The notes beneath the pieces are model-generated. The model made no database searches. It was given only the letters and a program-made list of their open reading frames with translations, and was not told the DNA's origin. DNA of 57,078 bases from an uncultured Gammaproteobacteria bacterium. Lineage in GTDB: Bacteria; Pseudomonadota; Gammaproteobacteria; Steroidobacterales; UBA11654. The position numbers and the translations under genes are program-made. The stretch's first letter is position 1; every line of letters begins with the position of its first letter. The stretch is taken from contig CALMWC010000006.1 of the NCBI GenBank assembly GCA_937801655.1, forward strand, positions 1-57,078. The letters are read 5' to 3'. Positions 9,552-19,008 of the stretch are shown in pieces.

Positions 9552-9832
9552 AACCCTCCTGTAATAATAAAATCTCGATTGGCATTGGATTCAATGATTT
9601 TTAATGCTTCTTTGTATTCTTCACTGGCATAAGCTTGTTGTGCAATTTCTAAGCTTGGGAACCGCACCATGACAGTTCTTTCGTAATCGCCTTCTTCCAT
9701 TTGAAACTGCTCACCACCTCGAACCAGAAACTCACCTTTAAATTGTTCTACAACACTAGTTGCTTTTGAAGCATACTCCAGAAATGCCACCTCATCATTG
9801 TATTGACACCTAACTATCCAATAGCCGCTCAT
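9548..9832 (-). CDS. DUF1330 family protein
   Basis: A 94-residue dimeric alpha/beta-barrel protein of the DUF1330 family, recognised from GYWIVRCQYNDEVAFLEYAS, KGEFLVRGGEQFQMEEGDYE and TVMVRFPSLEIAQQAYAS. I place the start at the Met at 9832, not at the first upstream Met (9862), because a GGAGGT ribosome-binding site lies 8 bases before it and the conserved domain begins there. The start lies inside the end of the upstream gene (23-base overlap), so translation is probably coupled. The family has no settled function; the fold resembles small monooxygenases. Confidence 0.82.
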   Translation of the reverse strand: MSGYWIVRCQYNDEVAFLEYASKATSVVEQFKGEFLVRGGEQFQMEEGDYERTVMVRFPSLEIAQQAYASEEYKEALKIIESNANRDFIITGGL

Positions 9833-10760
9833 AGGGCCAGACCTCCATACCATGAATTGCATTTCTTATATCCATACTCAAATTAACACTAGCAACTTTT
9901 TTCTTTTGATGGAAATCAAAAAGACTAATGGTGGATGGCGATGAACCAACAGCAATCAAATTTTTATCAATAACACACAATCCTCTTGCAAAACCTTGGC
10001 GAGCAATACGACTGTCATCAAGATCAGTATGAGTAAGAGCGTCTTCAGGATAGGTGGGTATAACGAAATGTGATTCTTCGCCTTCACGGCTAATCAACCT
10101 GATGCAATCACTTTTGGTGTCATTGAATAAAACCCCATTGTTAAAGGGTCTCGCATTATGTGTTCCTTCAGGAAGAGAACAGTATTCTTTGACATTGAGA
10201 TCGCTGTCCATATAGATCATTGCATTGGTTCTGAGACCGCTGGCAAACAAACCTCGTTTGTTGCATCGGACATTATTCAAATGTAAATTATTCCCCATAG
10301 GTGGACCTTCATCGGATTGAGGATCAAACAATTGAGATTTCCATCCTTTGGGGTTCTTAGTGATATAGATGCCCCTTGTGAATGCATCGGAATCCAAATC
10401 AAAAACCAGGATGCTATCAAAGCCAGTTGAGGCAATGAATAAAAGATTCTCAAATTTAAAAATTTCATGAGCATGTCTTAAAAAAGGATTTTTGTAAGAT
10501 CTTTTGATTTCAAACGATTGATTGTAGACAAACAGCTCATCACTGGCTGCTATGAAAATCTCATCACCATTGTATTCAATTCCCCTAAGGCCTCGATCCC
10601 AACCTCTGCCACTAAAATCTATGCCTGAATCATCCCAGTCAACCATCATTTCTGCTGCTTGGTTTTCAAAGTCGACAAGATAGATGCCACCATGGCTTTC
10701 TCCTTGTTGACTTCCTCTCACAACGGAAGTAGCTAAAATTATAGGTAGTTTTTTCATCAA
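9810..10760 (-). CDS. Beta-propeller-like protein of unknown function
   Basis: A 316-residue protein I do not recognise with certainty. It shows repeated short blade-like units ending in hydrophobic strands (GGIYLVDFEN, DELFVYNQSFEIK, DSILVFDLDSDAF, STISLFDFHQKKKV), suggesting a beta-propeller. Conserved-looking clusters are FLRHAHEIFKFENLLFIAST and MGNNLHLNNVRCNKRGLFAS, reminiscent of DUF4915/TIGR03032-type proteins, though that link is tentative. There is no clear signal peptide (MMKKLPIILATSVVRGS is weak). It is first in the minus-strand operon; the region 10761-10830 between it and the divergent amidohydrolase must hold its promoter. Confidence 0.6.
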   Translation of the reverse strand: MMKKLPIILATSVVRGSQQGESHGGIYLVDFENQAAEMMVDWDDSGIDFSGRGWDRGLRGIEYNGDEIFIAASDELFVYNQSFEIKRSYKNPFLRHAHEIFKFENLLFIASTGFDSILVFDLDSDAFTRGIYITKNPKGWKSQLFDPQSDEGPPMGNNLHLNNVRCNKRGLFASGLRTNAMIYMDSDLNVKEYCSLPEGTHNARPFNNGVLFNDTKSDCIRLISREGEESHFVIPTYPEDALTHTDLDDSRIARQGFARGLCVIDKNLIAVGSSPSTISLFDFHQKKKVASVNLSMDIRNAIHGMEVWPYERLLDS

Positions 10761-10830
10761 CCTATTGTAATGGAAAATAGATTCTTACAATAACCGTAAA
10801 TTGATATATTTCTATGATAAGGTAGTTTTC

Positions 10831-12126
10831 ATGCTCAAAAGCATCCAAAAAAATCTAATTTTATTTATGGTGCTATTTTTTAATAGCAGCAATGCATTTT
10901 CACAACCATCTAGTGTGATATGTGGTCATTTACTAGACGTAGAATCGGGTGAATACCATCAAAATGTTTTCATTGATTTTGATCCAAGTACACAAATGAT
11001 TTCAAGTATAGATATCAATACTAATAAGCAGACTAATTCCCAAACAATCGATTTATCCAATTATTTCTGCTTGCCTGGGTTAATTGATATGCATACCCAT
11101 ATCTCTGAGGCTTCTTCTGGCGATTTAATCGAATTTTATACCATGACACAGGAGGATCAGTTGAAGGTTGGAAGGGTGAATGTAGAAAAAACATTAAAGG
11201 CTGGTTTTACAACGGTGAGAGATTTAGGAGTTTACATTGCTTGGACTGATAAAAAACTAAGAGATGAAATCAATGCTGATAAAATACCCGGTCCTAGAAT
11301 GAAGGTTTCAGGTTACTACCTATCCATCCCAGGAGGTGGCGGGGATGTTGCAGTGCCTGGTTATGAGGGCAAGATTCCAGATCAAATTAGAAGAGGAATC
11401 ACTAAGGGAGTAGATAACTTTAGAGAAAGAGCTGAGAAACTGGTAAGTGGGGGAGCCGATCAAATTAAGTTAATAGCATCAGGAGCCGTATTAGCTTATG
11501 GCAGCGTTCCAGGAAACCCTGAAATGAGTCCAGAAGAAATTGCAGCAGTTGTAGGTGTTGCAAAAGATGCAAACATGCATGTTACTGCTCATGCACATGG
11601 TGCATTATCCATTAAGCAAGCCATAAGATCAGGGGTAAACAGCATAGAGCATGCTTCACTGATTGATGAGGAAGGGATTCAGATGGCAAAAGAATATGGC
11701 GTGGCTTTATCGATGGATATATACAATGGCGATTACATTAATGAGGTTGGGATTATAGATGAATGGCCTGAAGAATTTCTTCGGAAAAATCGAGAAACGA
11801 CAGATGCCCAAAGAGAAAATTTTACAAAAGCCCATAAAGCAGGTGTAAAAATTATTTATGGCACAGACGCAGGTGTCTATCCACATGGGGATAATGCTAA
11901 GCAATTTAAATACATGACCAAGTATGGGATGACTAGTCTAGAGGCCATTCAGTCTGCCACTATAATTGCTGCTGAAGTGATTGGTATGCCAGGTCAAGTG
12001 GGACAAGTTAAAACAGGGTTCTTTGCAGATATCATTGCAATCAAGAAGGATCCATTACTTAATATTCAGACCTTGGAAAATATTGATGTAGTAATTAAAG
12101 GGGGTAAGATCTACAAGCAAAAATGA
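10831..12126 (+). CDS. Secreted amidohydrolase, second copy
   Basis: A 431-residue amidohydrolase of the imidazolonepropionase/prolidase-like branch. I start at the ATG at 10831, giving a clean signal peptide (MLKSIQKNLILFMVLFFNSS); the in-frame TTG at 10801 only adds residues before it. Metal and catalytic motifs: PGLIDMHTHISE, the Lys in QIKLIASGA, VTAHAHGALS, SIEHASLID and YGTDAGVYPHGDN. These match Xaa-Pro or Xaa-Arg dipeptidase-like amidohydrolases. It overlaps the NhaC gene by 4 bases (ATGA), suggesting that a product or cosubstrate is moved by, or coupled to, that antiporter. Confidence 0.87.
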   Translation: MLKSIQKNLILFMVLFFNSSNAFSQPSSVICGHLLDVESGEYHQNVFIDFDPSTQMISSIDINTNKQTNSQTIDLSNYFCLPGLIDMHTHISEASSGDLIEFYTMTQEDQLKVGRVNVEKTLKAGFTTVRDLGVYIAWTDKKLRDEINADKIPGPRMKVSGYYLSIPGGGGDVAVPGYEGKIPDQIRRGITKGVDNFRERAEKLVSGGADQIKLIASGAVLAYGSVPGNPEMSPEEIAAVVGVAKDANMHVTAHAHGALSIKQAIRSGVNSIEHASLIDEEGIQMAKEYGVALSMDIYNGDYINEVGIIDEWPEEFLRKNRETTDAQRENFTKAHKAGVKIIYGTDAGVYPHGDNAKQFKYMTKYGMTSLEAIQSATIIAAEVIGMPGQVGQVKTGFFADIIAIKKDPLLNIQTLENIDVVIKGGKIYKQK

Positions 12127-14003
12127 AAATCAAAGTTGCAAAACATTGTTTGGCTTATGTTGTGTTGTTATTTTCTAGCATAATATCAGCCAACCCTATT
12201 ATTGATTCTCCACAAGTGGCTCTGACAGGCGTGCCTTTTGAAATTAGCGTTAGTAATACTTCTTTGCAGAATGCTTGTGACTATAAGATCAAAATTAATG
12301 AACTATTCTATCAGCCAAGCAATTGTGAGAATTCACAACAATTGATTTTTAGTGACATTGTTTTAAACGATAAAGCTTCTGAGTCCATAGAGTTGTATGA
12401 GGGGGATTCACTGGTTGGTAATAACTCCATCGAAGTGCTTTGGGGTTGGCTCTCAGTAATGCCACCATTGATATCTATTTTAATTGCTTTATTTTTTAGG
12501 AGTGTTATCCCTGCGCTTTTTTTAGGGGTGTGGATGGGGGCATTTTCCATACTGGGTTTTCAGCCGTCAGTCATCTGGCAAAGCTTTCTAGATGTCGTAT
12601 CAATATATGTCAAAAATGCGTTGGCCAATCCAGATCATTCGGCTGTCATTATCTTTAGCTTAATGATTGGTGGACTTGTTGGAGTTATTTCAAAAAATGG
12701 AGGCATGCAAGGCGTCGTCAATTCTCTTATACGTTTTACTAAAGATGCTAGAAGAGGGCAGTTGGTTACAGCCACATTAGGCTTGGCAATCTTTTTTGAT
12801 GATTATGCCAATACCCTTGTTGTTGGCAATACCATGAGGAAAGTCACAGACAGGCTTAAGATCTCTAGAGCCAAACTTGCCTTTCTAGTTGATGCAACCG
12901 CTGCACCAATAGCATGTATAGCTCTCATTACAACATGGGTGGGTTATCAGATTGGCATGATTGATGCATCCATAGGTCAAATTGATGCAATCAATGATTC
13001 AGCCTACTCGATTTACCTCAGCTCTATTTTGTATAGTTTCTACCCTTTATTTATGTTGGCTTTTGTTTTTACTATTGCAGGCTCTGGAAGAGATTTCGGT
13101 GCAATGTATGATTTTGAATTATCAGCAAGAGAAGGTAATGATGGATCCATCCAAGGTGCTGAAATGGGTTATACCAATGAAGCTGAATCAAAACAGTTGG
13201 AGCCAAAAGATCCAGGTAGGGCTCATGCATTTAATGCATTCATTCCAATTTTAGTATTTATAGGAAGTGTCATTGCAGGTTTATTTGCAACCGGTGATGG
13301 CGATTCACTTCAGGATATCATTGGTTCAGCTGATGCTTACCAAGCTTTACTTTGGGGTTCTTTAATAGCAGTAGTGACTGCTTTTATACTGACTATTTCC
13401 CAAGGCATTCTATCATTGGAAGAAACAGTTCAATCATGGTATGAGGGAGTAAAGTTTATGATTTTCGCTATTATTGTGTTGATCATGGCTTGGTCTTTAG
13501 GGCAGACAACAGAAATATTATTGACTGCACAATACCTAGTCTCAGTGCTTGGAGATTTTTTACCTGTACCTTATGTTCCAACTATTATTTTTATCCTTTC
13601 AGCTGCAACAGCATTTGCAACTGGAACCAGTTGGGGAACAATGGGTATTTTTTATCCCATTGTGGTGCCATTGGCCTGGGAAGTTATGTTTATTAATGGA
13701 GTCGCTGATCCAGAACACATGTATATTATTTATTCTTCTGTAGCTTGTGTTTTATGTGGAGCAGTTTGGGGCGATCACTGTTCTCCAATTTCTGATACTA
13801 CCATCATGTCTTCAATGGCATCGGGTTGCAATCATATAGATCATGTTACCACTCAGTTTCCATATGCAATTGTTGTAGCTTCGATTGCATTATTGATCGG
13901 CACTATTCCAACGGGTTATGGCATCTCTCCTTTTATTATGATTCCAATAGGAATAGCCATGGTCTTTTTATGCATTACTTTATTAGGGAGAAAGGTCAAT
14001 TGA
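12123..14003 (+). CDS. NhaC-family Na+/H+ antiporter with periplasmic Ig-like N-terminus
   Basis: A 626-residue membrane protein. Residues 1-23 form a signal peptide; residues about 24-105 form a hydrophilic beta-rich head with two cysteines (NACDYKI, NCENSQQ) that could pair; the membrane part starts at WGWLSVMPPLISILIALFFR and has about 11 helices. NhaC-type motifs include FFDDYANTLVVGNTMR, LVDATAAPIACIALITTW, ATAFATGTSWGTMGIFYP and GAVWGDHCSPISDTTIMSS. The family exchanges Na+ for H+ or organic substrates (malate/lactate in MleN). The extra head and translational coupling to a secreted amidohydrolase hint at a substrate beyond plain sodium, but this is inference. Confidence 0.87.
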   Translation: MKIKVAKHCLAYVVLLFSSIISANPIIDSPQVALTGVPFEISVSNTSLQNACDYKIKINELFYQPSNCENSQQLIFSDIVLNDKASESIELYEGDSLVGNNSIEVLWGWLSVMPPLISILIALFFRSVIPALFLGVWMGAFSILGFQPSVIWQSFLDVVSIYVKNALANPDHSAVIIFSLMIGGLVGVISKNGGMQGVVNSLIRFTKDARRGQLVTATLGLAIFFDDYANTLVVGNTMRKVTDRLKISRAKLAFLVDATAAPIACIALITTWVGYQIGMIDASIGQIDAINDSAYSIYLSSILYSFYPLFMLAFVFTIAGSGRDFGAMYDFELSAREGNDGSIQGAEMGYTNEAESKQLEPKDPGRAHAFNAFIPILVFIGSVIAGLFATGDGDSLQDIIGSADAYQALLWGSLIAVVTAFILTISQGILSLEETVQSWYEGVKFMIFAIIVLIMAWSLGQTTEILLTAQYLVSVLGDFLPVPYVPTIIFILSAATAFATGTSWGTMGIFYPIVVPLAWEVMFINGVADPEHMYIIYSSVACVLCGAVWGDHCSPISDTTIMSSMASGCNHIDHVTTQFPYAIVVASIALLIGTIPTGYGISPFIMIPIGIAMVFLCITLLGRKVN

Positions 14004-14836
14004 TTGAATTAGAATTAAAAACTAAGAATAAGGTATTTGAAGGCTCACATCAGGTATTTTCTCATTGGTCAGAATCAACCAAATGTGAAATGACTTTTTC
14101 AATTTATCTGCCTGCCGTGGATAGATTTGAAGATGCACCTACATTATTTTGGTTATCAGGATTAACATGCACTGAAGAAAATTTTAGAGTCAAGTCAGGA
14201 GTGCAAAGATATGCATCAGCAATGGGCATCAATATTATTGCACCCGATACCAGTCCTAGAGGCGAAAACGTACCTGATGATTCCAACTATGATTTTGCTC
14301 AAGGTGCTGGTTTTTATTTAGATGCGATCCAATCCCCTTGGCATGAAAATTTTAAAATGTATTCCTATGTTACTAAGGATTTATTGAGTATTGCGAAAAA
14401 TAATTTCTCTATCAATGAAGATAAATTGGGAATATTTGGCCATTCTATGGGTGGCCATGGAGCATTGACAATCGCACTTAAGAATCCTGATATTTTTAAG
14501 TCTGTTTCAGCTTTTGCTCCAATTTGTGCACCAACACAGGTTCCTTGGGGAAGAAATGCATTTGAGAAATATTTAGGGAATGATGAGGAATCTTGGCAAC
14601 AATACGATGCAACTCAGCTAATCCATGACCAGGGTTGGTCCAGTGATATTCTTGTTGATCAGGGTCTTGAGGATGAGTTTATGGATGAGCATCTCAAACC
14701 TGAGTTACTTGAAGAGGCATGTATTAAGAATGATATCAGCCTGTCCTTAAGAAAGCATGAAGGTTATGATCACAGTTATTTCTTTATTTCATCATTCATT
14801 GAGGATCACATATCTTGGCACAGAAAACGTCTTTAG
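14000..14836 (+). CDS. fghA: S-formylglutathione hydrolase
   Basis: A 278-residue serine esterase of the esterase D family, the usual length for FGH. I choose the TTG start at 14000, which overlaps the NhaC stop (TTGA) and is preceded by AGGGAG at 13985-13990; a longer frame reaching back into nhaC is not supported. Motifs: FWLSGLTCTEENF, the nucleophile elbow FGHSMGGHGALTIAL, the catalytic Asp in ILVDQGLEDEFM, and the His in GYDHSYFF. It converts S-formylglutathione to formate and glutathione in formaldehyde detoxification, which fits the convergent neighbour, a Rieske oxygenase that could release formaldehyde by demethylation. Confidence 0.92.
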   Translation: MIELELKTKNKVFEGSHQVFSHWSESTKCEMTFSIYLPAVDRFEDAPTLFWLSGLTCTEENFRVKSGVQRYASAMGINIIAPDTSPRGENVPDDSNYDFAQGAGFYLDAIQSPWHENFKMYSYVTKDLLSIAKNNFSINEDKLGIFGHSMGGHGALTIALKNPDIFKSVSAFAPICAPTQVPWGRNAFEKYLGNDEESWQQYDATQLIHDQGWSSDILVDQGLEDEFMDEHLKPELLEEACIKNDISLSLRKHEGYDHSYFFISSFIEDHISWHRKRL

Positions 14837-14848
14837 TGGAATCGAATA

Positions 14849-16042
14849 CTAGCTTATTACAGACAAATACCATTGGATGAAACTTCTTGTACTACTTTCT
14901 TTATCAGTGAAGGGACCAGACTGATATTTGATGGAATTGACACCTTTCTGATTGTTTACAATAATTGTTTCATCGGCATAAGTAGTAGTATCCCAGAGCC
15001 ACATTAGCTTATCTTTGTCATAGTCTTGACCTTCAATGGCATCATTCTTTACAAACCAATAAACATCGCATTGACATTTATCTTGAGCAGTGGGTGTAAA
15101 AATATAACCTACCATATGATCACAATAAGCTAGAAAGTAACAAACTGGCCCAAGATTGAAATCTGAACATCCCTGATTATAATCTTTAATATTACCCAAT
15201 AATGGTGCAAGTGGCTTACCATCTTTACTTCCGGTGACATAGCCATCAAATAATGCATATCTAGAATAAGCATATTGTTCTTGCCCATGTTCTTTTCTGC
15301 TGAAGTCATGATTAATGGATATATCTTTCAATCCACAAGCTTCTAAGGTTTGAAGCATTACCTCTTGTGATTTATCAAATTCTGGCTCGTTTTCTATTTT
15401 AAGACTGTGAGAAAGTGAGTATTCAGGGTGAGATGCAGCACAATGATAACATTCTTGGTAATTCTCAATTGCAAGTTTCCAGTTGGAATCTATCTGATAG
15501 TTTTTATGTGCAGCTATTTTTAAGTCTTCGAAACCAAACATAGAAAAGGGTTCTTCTAAGTCTCTTTTTAGGTTTTCAATGGATTGTGGATTATCAGAGA
15601 AGTTGATAAAAATCATACCAGAGATAATTTCTAAATTGCATTTATGAAGTGGAAATTCACTCTTTTCAAGCTCATCTGGAAAATTTTTAGCAGCAATGAG
15701 GTTGCCTTCAAGATTATAGGTCCAACTGTGATATGGGCATCTAAGTCGTTTGATGGAACCTGATTTCTCAAGGCAAATTCTAGAACCTCTATGCCTACAA
15801 ACATTATAAAATGCATGAATATTATTGTCTTTGCCTCTAAGGATAATCACCTCTTCAGCAAGAAGGGTGTATACAAAATAATTACCCACTTCAGGTATCT
15901 GGGATTGATGTCCAATAAAAATCCAACTGTCTTGAAATATTTTTTCTACTTCAGCAGCAAATATTTCCTCACTTTTATAAAACTCCTGATCCAAAGTCCA
16001 GTCCATTTTATGTTGGGCTATTAATTCTGATATTTTATTCAT
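14849..16042 (-). CDS. Rieske non-heme iron oxygenase, N-demethylase-like (GbcA/stachydrine type)
   Basis: A 397-residue oxygenase alpha subunit. The Rieske [2Fe-2S] ligands are NVCRHRGSRICLE and LRCPYHSWTYNLEG (CxH...CxxH). The mononuclear iron site is in AIENYQECYHCAASHPEYSL, with the conserved E/D-x2-H-x4-H spacing. The short form and the pairing with one-carbon genes favour the glycine betaine/carnitine/proline-betaine demethylase branch over aromatic ring hydroxylases. Such enzymes release the methyl group as formaldehyde. The reductase partner (GbcB-like) is not in the window. It lies 57 bases downstream of the corrinoid activator gene, same strand. Confidence 0.82.
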   Translation of the reverse strand: MNKISELIAQHKMDWTLDQEFYKSEEIFAAEVEKIFQDSWIFIGHQSQIPEVGNYFVYTLLAEEVIILRGKDNNIHAFYNVCRHRGSRICLEKSGSIKRLRCPYHSWTYNLEGNLIAAKNFPDELEKSEFPLHKCNLEIISGMIFINFSDNPQSIENLKRDLEEPFSMFGFEDLKIAAHKNYQIDSNWKLAIENYQECYHCAASHPEYSLSHSLKIENEPEFDKSQEVMLQTLEACGLKDISINHDFSRKEHGQEQYAYSRYALFDGYVTGSKDGKPLAPLLGNIKDYNQGCSDFNLGPVCYFLAYCDHMVGYIFTPTAQDKCQCDVYWFVKNDAIEGQDYDKDKLMWLWDTTTYADETIIVNNQKGVNSIKYQSGPFTDKESSTRSFIQWYLSVIS

Positions 16043-16099
16043 TTTCTTTCTAATACATTATTTTTCTTGAAATTTATCATAAAGTAATTTTATTTTACA

Positions 16100-18103
16100 C
16101 TATCTTCTTTTTCTTCTTTTTAGTTTTAATGCAGGCATTTTCTCAGGAAGGTTGACAATTTTCTTAAGCTCTTTGAAATCATCAACTTTATGAGGTATAG
16201 CCATTGCATTGACAAAGTATTCTTGAAACTTATTCTCAACCGCTGTTTCTATTTTCTCTATTTTAAGAGTTTCTTTTTGTATTTCATCTCGACTAATGGT
16301 ATCCAGCAAAGCCATTCTAGCACCTGTGCTAGCAGCATTTCCAGCTGAACTCACACATTCAATAACACAATCAGGGATCATTCCAAGTATCATGGCATAT
16401 TTGACATCAATATGACTCCCAAAAGCACCAGCGAATCTAATTTTATCTATTTGCTTAATGTTTAATTTATCCATCAATAATTTTGCACCAGCATACAAAG
16501 CTGCTTTCGCTAACTGAATTGCTCGAATATCATTTTGAGTGATAATGATGTCAGGTGTTCCTTTACTCAAAACATAAGAAAATGTTCTGCCATTATTAAT
16601 CACTCGTTCTGTTTTGAGTGTTTCTGAGCTATTGATCAGTCCATCTTCATTAATAATGCCAACAAGATACATCTCTGCAACGGCTTCTATAATTCCAGAA
16701 CCACAGATACCAGTGACGCCAATTTTTTTTATACTATCACTGAATTCTGGATCGTTCGACCATAGTTCTGAACCAATAACCTTATATCTTGCTTTAAAAT
16801 TCTTTGGATTTATTCTTACTCTTTCAATCGCTCCTGGAGCAGCACGTTGTCCTGAATTAATTTGTGCACCTTCAAAAGCAGGACCTGTGGGACTGGATGC
16901 AGCAAGCAATTTTTCACTATTGCCTACAATGATCTCTGCATTGGTTCCAACATCCACAATTAGATTCATTTCTTCTTGATTGTAAGGTTTCTCTGCAAGA
17001 ATAACGGCAGCAGCATCCGCACCAACATGACCAGCTAGACACGGCAATACATAAATACCAGCTTCAGCATTGATTTCTATTTCCAATTCTTTTGCATTCA
17101 AATAGAGAGCTTTGTTAGTTTTTAAGCGAAAGGGTGCAACACCCAATGGAACAGGATCAAAACCTAAGAATAAATGATGCATTACAGGATTTCCAACAAT
17201 GGTTATTTCAAGTATATCATCCTGCAGTAATCCAGCATGTTCGCACGCCTTTTTTATCAGATCATTGATAGCTTTTCTAACAGTTTTTGTTAACTCTTTT
17301 TCTGATCCTGGGTTTTGCATGCAATAAGAAACTCGACTCATGAGATCCTCACCAAAACGAATCTGGGGGTTCATAGATCCTTGATTGGAAACAATAGTCC
17401 CATCTTTTAGATTGCAAAGATTAATCGCTATCGTTGTTGAACCAATATCAATAGCAGCGCCATAGATTTTTTCTTTTAGATCAGGCCACAATGCTATTAA
17501 TTCTTTGTTATTTCTTATCGCTACAGTGAATCCTTGAGCTTTATACAAAGCTTTGATAGTTGCTTTATCTAAAGGGCAAACAAGCTTAATATTATCCAAA
17601 GACCAATCTTTTTTTAGTAGATCATGAATGATATTCTCAGGCTTACTATTAAATTCATCGTATTTTATATTTTCTAAATTAAGATAGTACAGTCGAGTGA
17701 TTGGATTGATTGTGATGTCTATCGCTTCAAACTCTTTTCTTACTAATTGCTGATGGAGTTGACTCTCAGGAGGGACATCAATGACGATGTCATTGATGAT
17801 TTTTGATTGGCAGCCAAGCCTTCTTTTATTGTCTAAAGATTTTCGTTTTGAGTATTTTTCTTCAGATAGATTAAAAGAAGAGATATGACTCTTCTTGGAA
17901 GATATTGCTAGCTTAGCAAATTCTCCTTCAGAGACTTCAATTTGACAGCGACCGCATATTGCTCTGCCACCGCAAACAGAATCTAAGTCAACACCAAGGG
18001 ATCGGGCAGCATCCAATACCGTTGTATTTTTTGCAAACAAGCCTCTTTTCCCTGATGGCATAAAGGCCACCTTTAAACCTTCTTTTTTCTTCTGGGTATT
18101 CAC
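16100..18103 (-). CDS. Corrinoid-protein reductive activator (RACo-like, [2Fe-2S] plus ASKHA ATPase)
   Basis: A 667-residue protein with an N-terminal plant-type ferredoxin domain (SVCGGRAICGRCQIEV plus a fourth Cys in RRLGCQSKI) and a C-terminal ASKHA-fold ATPase (AAIDIGSTTIAINLCNL, NLIVDVGTNAEIIVG, GITGVCGSG-like GVTGICGSGIIEA). This architecture is that of RACo/DUF4445 proteins, which use ATP to reduce inactive Co(II) corrinoid methyl carriers to Co(I). The start is GTG at 18103, six bases after the methyltransferase stop. The protein ends in a basic tail (LKRRKRR) also seen on two neighbours. It implies a corrinoid methyl carrier in the cell, though none is encoded here. Confidence 0.87.
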   Translation of the reverse strand: MNTQKKKEGLKVAFMPSGKRGLFAKNTTVLDAARSLGVDLDSVCGGRAICGRCQIEVSEGEFAKLAISSKKSHISSFNLSEEKYSKRKSLDNKRRLGCQSKIINDIVIDVPPESQLHQQLVRKEFEAIDITINPITRLYYLNLENIKYDEFNSKPENIIHDLLKKDWSLDNIKLVCPLDKATIKALYKAQGFTVAIRNNKELIALWPDLKEKIYGAAIDIGSTTIAINLCNLKDGTIVSNQGSMNPQIRFGEDLMSRVSYCMQNPGSEKELTKTVRKAINDLIKKACEHAGLLQDDILEITIVGNPVMHHLFLGFDPVPLGVAPFRLKTNKALYLNAKELEIEINAEAGIYVLPCLAGHVGADAAAVILAEKPYNQEEMNLIVDVGTNAEIIVGNSEKLLAASSPTGPAFEGAQINSGQRAAPGAIERVRINPKNFKARYKVIGSELWSNDPEFSDSIKKIGVTGICGSGIIEAVAEMYLVGIINEDGLINSSETLKTERVINNGRTFSYVLSKGTPDIIITQNDIRAIQLAKAALYAGAKLLMDKLNIKQIDKIRFAGAFGSHIDVKYAMILGMIPDCVIECVSSAGNAASTGARMALLDTISRDEIQKETLKIEKIETAVENKFQEYFVNAMAIPHKVDDFKELKKIVNLPEKMPALKLKRRKRR

Positions 18104-18109
18104 CTTAAT

Positions 18110-18997
18110 TTAGGATCTTCTGCGTGTACGCCTAACTCTTTGTTCTGAGGGGTCTCTATAATGTTTAATCCATTGAGAGCATTCAGGATCATTCCCCATA
18201 ATGGTATTAGCGCCTCTAATTGATTGCATGATTTCTTTTTCCAAAGGATTGGTAATAGCACAGGGCATACCTGAACTGATCGCCATAGCTATGAATGCAG
18301 CATTGAGTCCGCCTCGATTTGGTAATCCGAAACTCAAGTTTGAAGCCCCACATGCAGTATTAACTTTCAGCTCTGTTTGTAATTTATTAACCAACTCCAT
18401 TACCTGTTTTCCTGCATTGTTGATTGCTCCGATCGGCATAACCAAGGGATCAATGAGTATGTCTTCTTTGGGTATCCCATAATCACTGGCCCTCTCAACA
18501 ATTTTTTTTGCGACCTCATAACGAACATTAATGTCTTCTGAAATACCTGAATCATCATTAGAAATTCCTATAACCGCAGCATTATATTTTTTTACCAGAG
18601 GCAGGACTTTTTCTAATCTTTCTTCTTCACCAGTGACTGAATTGAGAAGAGCCTTTCCTTTGTATACTTTTAGTCCAGCTTCAAGAGCATCTATTATGGA
18701 TGAATCGATACAAAGAGGAGTATCGGTTAAGCTTTGAATTAGTTCTATTGAATCAGCAAGTATTTGAGGTTCATCAGCCAATGGTATTCCAGCATTGACA
18801 TCCAACATTTGTGCACCTGCTTCAATTTGAGCTTTTGCATCACTGGCTACTCTTTCTAAATTGCCATTTTTCATTTCTTCAGCCAGAAGCTTTCTTCCAG
18901 TTGGATTAATTCTTTCACCAATCACCACAAATGGAAGTCCATTTCCTATTCTAACTTCTTTGGTTACTGAACTAATTACTGTTGTGACATTTGGCAT
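18110..18997 (-). CDS. Methyltetrahydrofolate:corrinoid methyltransferase (AcsE/MtgA-like)
   Basis: A 295-residue pterin-binding TIM barrel. Signature segments are VVIGERINPTGRKLLAEEM, AQMLDVNAGIPLADEP, TPLCIDSSIIDALEAGL, LLNSVTGEEERLEKV and ILIDPLVMPIGA, as in AcsE, MtgA and the pterin domain of MetH. It transfers a methyl group between a corrinoid protein and tetrahydrofolate; next to RACo and homocysteine methyltransferase it probably moves methyl groups from methylated amines into folate. The C-terminus ends in a basic tail (EQRVRRTRRRS). It lies in the minus-strand one-carbon operon with 6-11 base gaps to its neighbours. Confidence 0.88.
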   Translation of the reverse strand: MPNVTTVISSVTKEVRIGNGLPFVVIGERINPTGRKLLAEEMKNGNLERVASDAKAQIEAGAQMLDVNAGIPLADEPQILADSIELIQSLTDTPLCIDSSIIDALEAGLKVYKGKALLNSVTGEEERLEKVLPLVKKYNAAVIGISNDDSGISEDINVRYEVAKKIVERASDYGIPKEDILIDPLVMPIGAINNAGKQVMELVNKLQTELKVNTACGASNLSFGLPNRGGLNAAFIAMAISSGMPCAITNPLEKEIMQSIRGANTIMGNDPECSQWIKHYRDPSEQRVRRTRRRS

Positions 18998-19008
18998 AGT
19001 AAATACTC

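Noticed and set aside
13826-13999. Longer N-terminus for the formylglutathione hydrolase
   Set aside because: It lies wholly inside nhaC in another frame, and family length and the AGGAG-type site favour TTG 14000.
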